This document shows positions 17,854 to 24,702 of a stretch of DNA of 58,217 bases, one piece after another (the first letter of the stretch is position 1; each line of letters starts with the position of its first letter). Position numbers and translations under genes: made by a program. The notes under the pieces were generated by a model that was not told the origin of the DNA, did no database searches, and saw only the letters and a program-made list of their open reading frames with translations. Origin of the DNA: an uncultured Prevotella sp. (lineage in GTDB: Bacteria; Bacteroidota; Bacteroidia; Bacteroidales; Bacteroidaceae); NCBI GenBank assembly GCA_934254985.1, contig CAKQMS010000014.1, positions 1 through 58,217 of the forward strand, read 5' to 3'.

Positions 17854-18350
17854 TGAGTGGAATAGAAATAGAAAGAAAATTCCTTGTTAAGAAAGGCGGT
17901 GCTTACAAGAGTGCCGCCTTTTCAAGTAGTCATATCGTGCAGGGATATATTCCTTGCGATGCCGCAACAGTCCGTATTCGCATTCGCGATGAAAAAGCTT
18001 ACCTAACAATAAAGGGTAAGTCGAAAGATGGTATCGGAAGATATGAATTTGAAAAGGAAATAGAAATGGAGGAGGCACGCAACCTAATGAACCTATGTTC
18101 GGGTGGCGTGATAGACAAGCGTCGCTACTTGGTGAAGAGTGGCAGTCATGTCTTTGAAGTCGACGAGTTCTATGGCGACAATGAAGGACTTGTGATGGCA
18201 GAAGTAGAGCTTGGTGCTGTAGACGAACCTTATGAAAAGCCCGATTTCATCGGTCCTGAGGTTACTGGCGACAAGCGCTTCTATAATAAGCACATGCTTA
18301 AATATCCTTTCTCGCTTTGGCGCGAAGATATACCACAAGACTACCGATAG
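17853..18350 (+). CDS. CYTH-domain protein (triphosphate tunnel metalloenzyme family)
   Basis: 165 residues. The N-terminal signature ExExK is present (E5, E7, K9 in IEIERKFLV), followed by alternating charged strands (RIRIRDEKAYLTIKGKS, YEFEKEIEM, RRYLVKSG, FEVDEFYG) that line the tunnel of CYTH proteins. Bacterial members hydrolyse tripolyphosphate or nucleoside triphosphates or have unknown substrates. The start at 17853 gives the MSGIEIERK N-terminus; an upstream in-frame ATG (17784) lies inside the microprotein gene and is rejected. The last 53 bp overlap the 3' end of the convergent VanZ-like gene. Confidence 0.9.
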   Translation: MSGIEIERKFLVKKGGAYKSAAFSSSHIVQGYIPCDAATVRIRIRDEKAYLTIKGKSKDGIGRYEFEKEIEMEEARNLMNLCSGGVIDKRRYLVKSGSHVFEVDEFYGDNEGLVMAEVELGAVDEPYEKPDFIGPEVTGDKRFYNKHMLKYPFSLWREDIPQDYR

Positions 18351-18693
18351 CTGTTCCTATCATCACACCGATGCAGTTGGCAATCCAGTCTATCCAATCA
18401 CCGCTGCGATTGCCACCTGTACAATATGCTTGTGCCAATTCTATTAAGCCACCCATAATAACAGGTAATAACACTCCACATATAGCCAAACGCTTGATGT
18501 TTGGTTTGATATGGCGGTAGGCATATTCTGTAAATATCACAGAGCATAGCGAACCATACATCACAAAGTGTGTCCATTTATCTATCATGGGCACATCGTC
18601 GAGTGGTGTCTCTGGAATAGGAATGAGACAAATTATCCATATTGCTACTACGAGAAACAAAGAGAAGGGGTATTTTTTGATATATTCTTTCAT
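18298..18693 (-). CDS. VanZ-like membrane protein
   Basis: A 131-residue protein with about four hydrophobic segments. The VanZ-family pattern is visible: a first span, then PMIDKWTHFVMYGSLC, a RHIKPNIKR loop, a third span ending in GGLIELAQAYCTGGNRSGDWIDWIANCIG and a last span. The first in-frame ATG (18712-18714) lies inside the -7 box TACCTTTGC (plus 18711-18719), so I place the start at 18693, about a dozen nucleotides after the expected transcription start. VanZ-like proteins are of unclear function; some affect glycopeptide sensitivity. The 3' end overlaps the CYTH gene antisense. Confidence 0.85.
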   Translation of the reverse strand: MKEYIKKYPFSLFLVVAIWIICLIPIPETPLDDVPMIDKWTHFVMYGSLCSVIFTEYAYRHIKPNIKRLAICGVLLPVIMGGLIELAQAYCTGGNRSGDWIDWIANCIGVMIGTAIGSLVVYLRAKARKDI

Positions 18694-18710
18694 TTGATTA
18701 TGATATTTAT

Positions 18711-18719
18711 GCAAAGGTA
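18711..18719 (-). promoter_or_regulatory. -7 box of the VanZ-like gene (decides its start)
   Basis: TACCTTTGC on the minus strand. It overlaps the upstream ATG candidate and so favours translation from 18693. Confidence 0.7.
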
Positions 18720-18863
18720 CACAGTTTTATTCATATCTATTGGTAAAATACTCTGAAATGTTATTTTTATAGAGATATTTTTTATACTTTTGTACCTTAT
18801 TAGGGACTTTAGTGATAAGATTGAAACTTGATAGCCCTTATTTTTATACAAATTGGAAAGAAG

Positions 18864-20222
18864 ATGAAAGAACAAAGAGCAAATTTCGGAAGTAAATTAG
18901 GAATGATACTTGCAACGGCAGGTGGCGCTGTAGGCTTGGGTAATGTATGGCGTTTTCCATATATGGTTGGCGATAATGGTGGTGCCGCCTTCTTGGTGGT
19001 ATACATCTTTTGTGTGTTGTTGCTCGGCATTCCATGTATGCTTAGCGAATTTATTATCGGTCGCCATGGCGCTTCAAATACTTTTAGAGCTTATGATAAG
19101 ATTTCGGGTGGTTCGGCATGGAAGTATGTTGGATTGCTTGGCGTTATTACCGGTTTCTTGATAACAGGATACTATGCTGTGGTGTCTGGATGGTGCTTGC
19201 AATATATCTATGCATCAATGGTAGGAGAGCTGAAAGGCGACCCTCAATATGTGATGCAATACTTTAGCGACTTCTCAAAAGACCCCATTCGACCGCTGTT
19301 TTGGACTGTCGCTATTATCGTGACTGCTCACTTCGTGATTATCCATGGCGTTAGAGGTGGTATAGAGAAAGCTTCTAAACTTATGATGCCAACACTCTTC
19401 GTGCTGCTTGTGGTTATTGTCGTTGCTTCGTGCATGCTACCAGATGCAGGTAAAGGCGTAGCCTTCCTTTTCCATCCTGATTTCTCGAAGATGACGAAAA
19501 ATATGTTTCTTGCTGCTTTGGGTCAATCGTTCTATTCTCTGTCTATAGCCATGGGATGTATCTGTACCTATGCTTCATACTTCAGCAGACAGACAAATCT
19601 TCTGAAGTCAGCTTTGCAGATTTCTGTTATCGACACTATGGTAGCCATACTCGCAGGTTTGATGATCTTCCCTGCTGCTTTCTCTGTAGGAGTAAATCCA
19701 GATAGTGGACCATCGCTGATATTCATCACCTTGCCAAATGTATTCAATGATGCTTTTGCTACAATGCCTGTTATTGGATGGATAATATCATTGTTGTTTT
19801 ATCTGCTCTTGTCGGTTGCAGCCCTCACGTCATTGATGTCGCTGCATGAGGTTAGCACATCTTTCTTCTTTGAAGAGTTGCATATAAGCAGAAAGAATGG
19901 CGCTTTGATAGTTACCATAACATGTAGTATTATCGGAGCTTTCTGCTCACTTTCGATAGGCGGAAGAGATTGGCTTACTATCGGTGGAATGGCACTTTTT
20001 GATTTGTTTGACTTCGTTACAGGTCAGATATTCCTTCCTATAGGTGGTATGCTGACATGCGTATTCCTTGGATGGTTCGTGCCAAAGAAACTCGTTCGCG
20101 ATGAGTTTACTAACTGGGGAACAGTATCGAGTGCACTATTTGGTTTGTACCTATTCCTTATAAGGTTTATCTGCCCATTGGCAATATTAGCAATATTCTT
20201 GCATCAGTTGGGTGCTTTTTAA
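18864..20222 (+). CDS. Sodium-dependent symporter, NSS family (copy 1)
   Basis: A 452-residue inner-membrane transporter of the neurotransmitter:sodium symporter family, which imports amino acids or related compounds with Na+. The N-terminal signature (GAVGLGNVWRFPYMVGDNGG in the first span, residues about 18-37) includes the Na+ and substrate site. About 11-12 hydrophobic segments follow, with GVNPDSGPSLIF in the middle. The start at 18864 gives the family-typical MKEQRANFGSK; the upstream in-frame ATG at 18828 is unlikely. A TACTTTTG box lies at 18785-18792. A close paralogue follows about 100 bp downstream. The substrate is not predictable. Confidence 0.93.
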   Translation: MKEQRANFGSKLGMILATAGGAVGLGNVWRFPYMVGDNGGAAFLVVYIFCVLLLGIPCMLSEFIIGRHGASNTFRAYDKISGGSAWKYVGLLGVITGFLITGYYAVVSGWCLQYIYASMVGELKGDPQYVMQYFSDFSKDPIRPLFWTVAIIVTAHFVIIHGVRGGIEKASKLMMPTLFVLLVVIVVASCMLPDAGKGVAFLFHPDFSKMTKNMFLAALGQSFYSLSIAMGCICTYASYFSRQTNLLKSALQISVIDTMVAILAGLMIFPAAFSVGVNPDSGPSLIFITLPNVFNDAFATMPVIGWIISLLFYLLLSVAALTSLMSLHEVSTSFFFEELHISRKNGALIVTITCSIIGAFCSLSIGGRDWLTIGGMALFDLFDFVTGQIFLPIGGMLTCVFLGWFVPKKLVRDEFTNWGTVSSALFGLYLFLIRFICPLAILAIFLHQLGAF

Positions 20223-20283
20223 GTGAAGAGTGAAGAATTGAAAATCGGCGGCCGAAGGGAAAGCCAACAGAAGAGTGAAGAAT
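20223..20283 (+). repeat. Copy of the GTGAAGAGTGAAGAAT repeat between the two symporters
   Basis: AAGTGAAGAGTGAAGAATTG (starting at the stop codon) and, about 45 bp later, AGAAGAGTGAAGAATC are direct copies of the motif that makes the long hairpins at 36814 and 51211. Here both copies face the same way, so no hairpin forms. Confidence 0.6.
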
Positions 20284-20327
20284 CAAATAGAATTTGAGAG
20301 AAAAATAAAGAGAATAAAATATTGATA

Positions 20328-21680
20328 ATGGAACAAAGAGGAAAGTTTGGAACTAAGATAGGCGTGATCCTTGCTACTGCAGGTTCTGCAGTAGGTTTGG
20401 GTAATATATGGCGATTCCCATATATGACAGGACAAGATGGAGGTGCAGCCTTCATATTGATATATCTTGTATGTATGTTGTTCTTGGGAGTGCCTGGAAT
20501 GATAGCCGAGTTTGTTGTTGGTCGTCATTCTGCATCTAATGCTGTGCGTGCATATAAGACTCTTGGTAATGGTAAGCCATGGCATATTATCGGTGTAATC
20601 GGCGTTTTTACAGCAACTGTTATCCTTGGCTTCTATGCAGTAGTGGCAGGTTGGTGCTTGCAATATCTCTTTTCTTCGTTGATGGGTCAAGTGAATGGAG
20701 ATGCAGATTATGTGAAGACATATTTCGTTGAGTTCTCTACTGATGCTGTACGACCAATGGTGTGGACAGTAGCATTTATTTTGCTTACTCATTTTGTGGT
20801 AGTGAGAGGTGTACGCCGTGGTATTGAAAAGGCTTCCAACATGCTTATGCCAACACTCTTCGTCCTGTTGTTGATTCTTGTGGTGGCAGCTTGTATGTTG
20901 CCAGGAGCATGGAAGGGAATAGACTTCTTGTTCCGTCCCGACTTCTCGAAGCTTACTAAGAATGTGTTCCTTGATGCCTTAGGACAGTCGTTCTTCTCAT
21001 TGTCGTTGGGTACAGCATGTCTTTGCACCTATGCTTCTTACTTTAGTCGCACAACCAATCTTGCTAAGTCGGCTCTACAGATAGCCTGCATCGATACTAT
21101 TATCGCTATTCTTGCCGGTTTGATGATATTCCCTGCAGCATTCTCTGTAGGAGTAAATCCGGATAGTGGACCGTCGCTGTTGTTTATCACTTTGCCTAAT
21201 GTTTTCCAAGAAGCATTCGGCTCTGTGCCGGTAGTAGCATATATAGTATCGGTGTTGTTCTATGCTTTGCTGGCTTTGGCTGCACTCACCAGTACTATAT
21301 CTATGCACGAGATAGGTACAGCTTTCTTCTATGAAGAATTGCATATTACCCGTAAGAAAGGTGCCGCTATAGAAACAATTTTAGCCGTATTCATCGGAAT
21401 ATTATGTTCCTTATCATGTGGTGCGGTGAAGATAAACGTATTTGGTGTAGACTTCCTAAGTGCTTGCGACTATTTTACTTCTAATATATTGATGCCAATA
21501 AGCGCATTGAGCACGTCGCTTTTTGTTGGTTGGTATATTCAGAAGAAAACAGTTCGCGACGAATTTACTAACTGGGGAAATACAAATTCTAAGGTGTTTG
21601 GCTTATGGCTCTTTGCAGTTCGCTTTGTTTGTCCAGTCTGTATAGTGATGATATTCCTTCGACAGATGGGGATATTGTAA
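20328..21680 (+). CDS. Sodium-dependent symporter, NSS family (copy 2)
   Basis: A 450-residue paralogue of the preceding symporter. The two share long identical or nearly identical segments, including the first-span signature (GNIWRFPYMTGQDGG), SALQI…DTI/MVAILAGLMIFPAAFSVGVNPDSGPSL and KTVRDEFTNWG near the end. Substrate-site neighbours differ (for example SAVGLGN here, GAVGLGN in copy 1), so specificity may have diverged. The start is at 20328 (MEQRGKFGTK), matching the start of copy 1; the ATG two codons earlier is also possible. It probably arose by tandem duplication. Confidence 0.93.
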   Translation: MEQRGKFGTKIGVILATAGSAVGLGNIWRFPYMTGQDGGAAFILIYLVCMLFLGVPGMIAEFVVGRHSASNAVRAYKTLGNGKPWHIIGVIGVFTATVILGFYAVVAGWCLQYLFSSLMGQVNGDADYVKTYFVEFSTDAVRPMVWTVAFILLTHFVVVRGVRRGIEKASNMLMPTLFVLLLILVVAACMLPGAWKGIDFLFRPDFSKLTKNVFLDALGQSFFSLSLGTACLCTYASYFSRTTNLAKSALQIACIDTIIAILAGLMIFPAAFSVGVNPDSGPSLLFITLPNVFQEAFGSVPVVAYIVSVLFYALLALAALTSTISMHEIGTAFFYEELHITRKKGAAIETILAVFIGILCSLSCGAVKINVFGVDFLSACDYFTSNILMPISALSTSLFVGWYIQKKTVRDEFTNWGNTNSKVFGLWLFAVRFVCPVCIVMIFLRQMGIL

Positions 21681-21721
21681 ACAGGCATTTTATAAGGATG
21701 TAATATAATAATCTATCAAAT

Positions 21722-22645
21722 ATGGAGTGGAGAGAATTCTTTTATTTCAACAGGTCAGATCGTTCGGTAGTATTGTCGATAATAGTGTTTGCAGCAGTAG
21801 TATGGCTGTTGGTTATGTTCTTTGATAATACCGATGAAGTGGGCAAAATTGGAACAGCTATGTCGCAGGATTCTGTTGGTTACTCTGCCACGTCTAAAAG
21901 CTATACATCTAAAAACTATGCCGAAAGAGAAGACGCCAAGCCATATTATTATAATGTAGGAGATGTAAAAGTTGAACGCTTTCCGTTTGATCCTAATACT
22001 GCTGATAGTACACAACTTCTGCGTCTTGGACTTCAACCTTGGCAAGTAAGGAATATATATAAGTATAGAGCAGCTGGCGGACATTATTCTCGACCAAGTG
22101 ATTTTGCTCGATTATATGGGCTTTCTTCTAAGCAATATAAAGAACTTGAACCATATATTCGCATTTCAAATGACTACCGTCCTGCTAAGATTATAGCCGA
22201 AAAGGAAGAGGTGACTCATTCTAAAGATACAATAAGAAATCCAAGAAAGATAACACTTCAGCAACGTATTGCCATTAATAATGCTGATACCACCTTGCTT
22301 AAGCGAATACCAGGAATTGGCTCTTACTATGCTCGAAAGATAGTAGATTATCGTGAGCGTCTTGGTGGCTTCGTTAGTTTAAAACAGCTGAAGGAGATAG
22401 ATGGATTCCCAGAGAGTACTTTGCAATATATGTGTATTCCAGATGGCGGAGTAAGGAAGATAAAAGTAAACAAGCTTACTCTGAACCAGCTAAAAGCACA
22501 TCCATATATTAATTTCTATCAGGCTCGAGATATCATAGAATATCGTAGATTGCGAGGACCATTGACGAATATAGACGATTTGAAATTCCTTCCTGATTTC
22601 ACTCCTGATGTGATTGAGCGACTGCGACCATATATGGAATATTAA
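21722..22645 (+). CDS. Helix-hairpin-helix protein (ComEA-like), membrane anchored
   Basis: 307 residues: a short N-terminus, one membrane span (about residues 18-37), a low-complexity Ser/Tyr region, then three helix-hairpin-helix units (about 85-145, 185-245 and 250-307). The second has the classic LLKRIPGIGSYYARKIVDYRERLGGF hairpin; the others are diverged. Such modules bind DNA non-specifically, and the architecture is like ComEA, which receives DNA in the periplasm during uptake. No other competence genes are nearby, so a DNA-uptake role is inference. It follows the symporter by 41 bp. Confidence 0.85.
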   Translation: MEWREFFYFNRSDRSVVLSIIVFAAVVWLLVMFFDNTDEVGKIGTAMSQDSVGYSATSKSYTSKNYAEREDAKPYYYNVGDVKVERFPFDPNTADSTQLLRLGLQPWQVRNIYKYRAAGGHYSRPSDFARLYGLSSKQYKELEPYIRISNDYRPAKIIAEKEEVTHSKDTIRNPRKITLQQRIAINNADTTLLKRIPGIGSYYARKIVDYRERLGGFVSLKQLKEIDGFPESTLQYMCIPDGGVRKIKVNKLTLNQLKAHPYINFYQARDIIEYRRLRGPLTNIDDLKFLPDFTPDVIERLRPYMEY

Positions 22646-22731
22646 CTCTGAAAAGAAATAAAATGTAGATAGAATTTCGTATTCTGCAGATATTTCTATA
22701 ACTTTGCAAGGAATTTAAAAGTAGGCAATAG

Positions 22732-23127
22732 ATGTTTATGAATAGTAGGAACAGAATAATAGGTATGCTGATCGCCATCATCTTTATGATGGTGTTGCCT
22801 TCATGTGCCTTTGCTGACTCTGCTTCCGACTATAGTAAACATCATGATAAAGACCTATTAAAGGATGCAACATCAGATGCCGATTCGCAGAATTCTGCTA
22901 TGTGGAGCGATGCTGTATTGCCTGTGCAAGTATGCGCACCGCGTGTGTGCCGCACTATTGTTTCTTTTGAATCTTCACCATTTAATGCCCATTTTATCGC
23001 GTTAAATGATAATTATTCAACTACACAATCTTATACTTTTATTCCTACTGGAGCTGCTAAGGCTCCTCACTATCTCTTTTGCCCACGTTATTATTATGTA
23101 ATAGCGTTGAGGCGTATCTTGTGTTAG
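22732..23127 (+). CDS. Hypothetical exported protein (131 aa)
   Basis: I do not recognise a family. The N-terminus is a signal peptide (about residues 8-29, hydrophobic IIGMLIAIIFMMVLPSCAFA). It could be cleaved after AFA or lipidated at the Cys of LPSC. The mature part is polar, contains three or four further Cys and ends hydrophobic (YYYVIALRRILC). A -7 box TAACTTTGC lies about 30 bp upstream. An in-frame second ATG at 22738 is equally possible as start. Confidence 0.6.
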   Translation: MFMNSRNRIIGMLIAIIFMMVLPSCAFADSASDYSKHHDKDLLKDATSDADSQNSAMWSDAVLPVQVCAPRVCRTIVSFESSPFNAHFIALNDNYSTTQSYTFIPTGAAKAPHYLFCPRYYYVIALRRILC

Positions 23128-23264
23128 ATTCTTAGTTTTTGTCGGCTTGTATAGTGACTAAAGTTTGCTTTGTGGTAGACTGTAGGTTGCTGTATCATGT
23201 ATAATGCACCCCTTGCATCCCAAAAACAAAGAATTTAATAACAGATTAAAAACAAAGAGATTTT

Positions 23265-23666
23265 ATGGTAAAGATTAAGAATCTGGAAATGGCTCCTGCC
23301 GTTTCTGCTAATAATGATATTAAGATAACTTCCGCTTTCTGCGGATTTGTAGAGAACGCTGTATATTTGCCAACAAATAGCAAGGTGTCGGCTCATACTT
23401 TTGACTATGCTCCAGATAAAGGACGAGAAATGGCAAGTGCTTCGGCTATGTCGGTAGATGAAATCGAACGATTTATGAAAGCCGGTAAAGTTGCAGATAG
23501 TGTAGCTATAGGTAATGTAAGAGCAGAAGTTTGTATGTCGAAAGATAAGCAGTTTATAATATACCAGTGGTTCCATTTCGAAGACTTCCATTATAAACCA
23601 ATGTCTAAACCTATCTCGTATAGTGAGCACGATGCAGAGATAGTAAGTCAGATGTTTGGACTTTAA
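23265..23666 (+). CDS. Hypothetical cytoplasmic protein (133 aa)
   Basis: No family recognised. There is no signal peptide or membrane segment. The chain mixes beta-like segments (KNLEMAPAVSANNDIKITSAF, QFIIYQWFHFEDFHYKP) with one charged helix (SVDEIERFMKAGKVADSV). It is aromatic- and His-rich near the end. It stands alone between the exported hypothetical protein and the tRNA pair and ends in a bidirectional terminator. Confidence 0.65.
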   Translation: MVKIKNLEMAPAVSANNDIKITSAFCGFVENAVYLPTNSKVSAHTFDYAPDKGREMASASAMSVDEIERFMKAGKVADSVAIGNVRAEVCMSKDKQFIIYQWFHFEDFHYKPMSKPISYSEHDAEIVSQMFGL

Positions 23667-23711
23667 TAATATCTTCCTCTATAGCCTTTAATGTAGGGTT
23701 ATATTTAAAGG

Positions 23712-23752
23712 AAAAGGCGCAAGGAGAAATAATATTCTTCCTTGCGCCTTTT
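23712..23752. terminator. Bidirectional terminator between the hypothetical gene and tRNA-Pro
   Basis: AAAAGGCGCAAGGA (23712-23725) pairs perfectly with TCCTTGCGCCTTTT (23739-23752). The A- and T-runs on both sides suit termination of both convergent units. Confidence 0.88.
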
Positions 23753-23755
23753 ATG

Positions 23756-23828
23756 TCGGGATGACCAGATTCGAACTGGCGACATCTACGTCCCGAACGT
23801 AGTGCGCTACCAACTGCGCTACATCCCG
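23756..23828 (-). tRNA. tRNA-Pro (anticodon CGG)
   Basis: A full 73-nt cloverleaf on the minus strand: acceptor CGGGATG/CATCCCG, D arm GCGC/GCGC with AGTTGGTA loop, anticodon stem CTACG/CGTAG around TTCGGGA (anticodon CGG), and T arm GCCAG/CTGGT with TTCGAAT. The discriminator is A at 23756; CCA is not encoded. The promoter is in the palindromic repeat just upstream. Confidence 0.95.
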
Positions 23829-23831
23829 ATT

Positions 23832-23923
23832 CTTTTGCAAAGGTAGTGCAAGTGAGTGGAATAACAAAACAAAACACGAAGTTTTTGTTTTTTATTCCCG
23901 AGCGCCGCCTACCTTTGCAAAAG
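23832..23923 (-). repeat. Palindromic promoter-bearing repeat, complete copy
   Basis: The ends CTTTTGCAAAGGTAG (23832-23846) and CTACCTTTGCAAAAG (23909-23923) are perfect 15-bp inverted repeats. Inside is a second palindrome (GGAATAA…TTATTCC arms with an A/T-rich stem around CACGAAG). On the minus strand it contains TTTG (23865-23868), a 19-nt spacer and TACCTTTGC (23837-23845), which places the transcription start right before tRNA-Pro. The opposite end also carries TACCTTTGC pointing the other way, without a TTTG at the right distance. Confidence 0.85.
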
Positions 23924-23961
23924 CTCTTTTTTATTTTTATTATCACTTTTATCAATAAAAA

Positions 23962-23994
23962 TTTGGTAGTTTGATATAAATGATGTACCTTTGC
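23962..23994 (+). promoter_or_regulatory. Promoter of tRNA-Phe
   Basis: TTTG at 23962-23965, a 20-nt spacer, and TACCTTTGC at 23986-23994, about 35 bp before the tRNA 5' end. Confidence 0.85.
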
Positions 23995-24029
23995 ACTCGC
24001 TAAAGTCAAAATGACTATTTGGCGGGTAT

Positions 24030-24102
24030 GGTGCCATAGCTCAGTTGGTAGAGCAAAGGACTGAAAATCCTTGTGTCCCCGGTTCGATTCCTGGTGGCAC
24101 CA
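24030..24102 (+). tRNA. tRNA-Phe (anticodon GAA)
   Basis: A 73-nt cloverleaf: acceptor GGTGCCA/TGGCACC, D arm GCTC/GAGC, anticodon stem AAGGA/TCCTT around CTGAAAA (anticodon GAA), T arm CCCGG/CCTGG (one wobble) with TTCGATT, discriminator A. CCA is not encoded. Confidence 0.96.
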
Positions 24103-24116
24103 CATACAGATTAAAG

Positions 24117-24148
24117 CTGAATTCTTATTTAAGGATTCAGTTTTTTTT
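24117..24148 (+). terminator. Terminator after tRNA-Phe
   Basis: CTGAAT (24117-24122) pairs with ATTCAG (24135-24140), with internal CTTA/TAAG pairing, then eight T residues. Confidence 0.8.
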
Positions 24149-24269
24149 GTTTTTATACCATATTATATTGTTTGCTTCTTCCTACTATTTTTCTTATTTA
24201 CGAAAAGTTTACTTAAACGTTTACGTGATAAAAAACTATCTTTTTTGATAAAAGTACTAAGAAAAGTGA

Positions 24270-24278
24270 TACCTTTGC
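24270..24278 (+). promoter_or_regulatory. -7 box of the pectate-lyase transcription unit
   Basis: TACCTTTGC, with TTTG 22 nt further upstream (24244-24247), 44 bp before the 120-aa secreted protein gene. Confidence 0.65.
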
Positions 24279-24321
24279 AAACGAACAATCAAAATAACTA
24301 ATCTACTAAAATACTATTAGA

Positions 24322-24684
24322 ATGAAGAAAATTTGCCTCTTTGCTATGGCTGCATTATTCTCTACCTATGTTTGGGCAGATAATAAGCAAACCGTAACAA
24401 TCAATGGTCAGTCTGTTAACAAGACTGTTACAGAAATCACCTTTAACGGTGACAATCTAACCCTTACTTATTCGGATGGTACATCTGAAGAAAGCGACAT
24501 GTCGTTTGTGAAGTTGGCTTTCTCTTATGATACTACTCCAACAGGTATCAACCAAGTGGAGACTGTTAAGCAGTCTTTGCAGGGTAAGGTATTTAACCTC
24601 AATGGTCAGTTTGTAGGAACTTCTACCGAAGGCTTGGCTAAGGGTATCTACATTGTGAATGGTAAGAAAGTAATCATCAAGTAA
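24322..24684 (+). CDS. Small secreted protein made almost entirely of a C-terminal sorting tail
   Basis: A 120-residue protein: signal peptide (1-19, VWA), a short beta stretch (21-65, TVTINGQSVNKTVTEITFNG) and a tail (about 70-120) with the pattern GKVFNLNGQFVG…KGIYIVNGKKVIIK. That tail resembles the one ending the pectinesterase at 48540 (YDLLGRRL…KGINIVDGKKIIK) and looks like a type IX secretion or surface-attachment signal. It has no enzymatic domain. It lies 18 bp before the start I assign to the PL1 pectate lyase, so it probably works with it, perhaps as a surface or matrix component. The role is unknown. Confidence 0.75.
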   Translation: MKKICLFAMAALFSTYVWADNKQTVTINGQSVNKTVTEITFNGDNLTLTYSDGTSEESDMSFVKLAFSYDTTPTGINQVETVKQSLQGKVFNLNGQFVGTSTEGLAKGIYIVNGKKVIIK

Positions 24685-24702
24685 AGTATGGAGGAACGAA
24701 AC

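Noticed and set aside
24045..24301. Two short frames running out of tRNA-Phe
   Set aside because: They include tRNA and terminator sequence and give hydrophobic low-complexity peptides; not genes.
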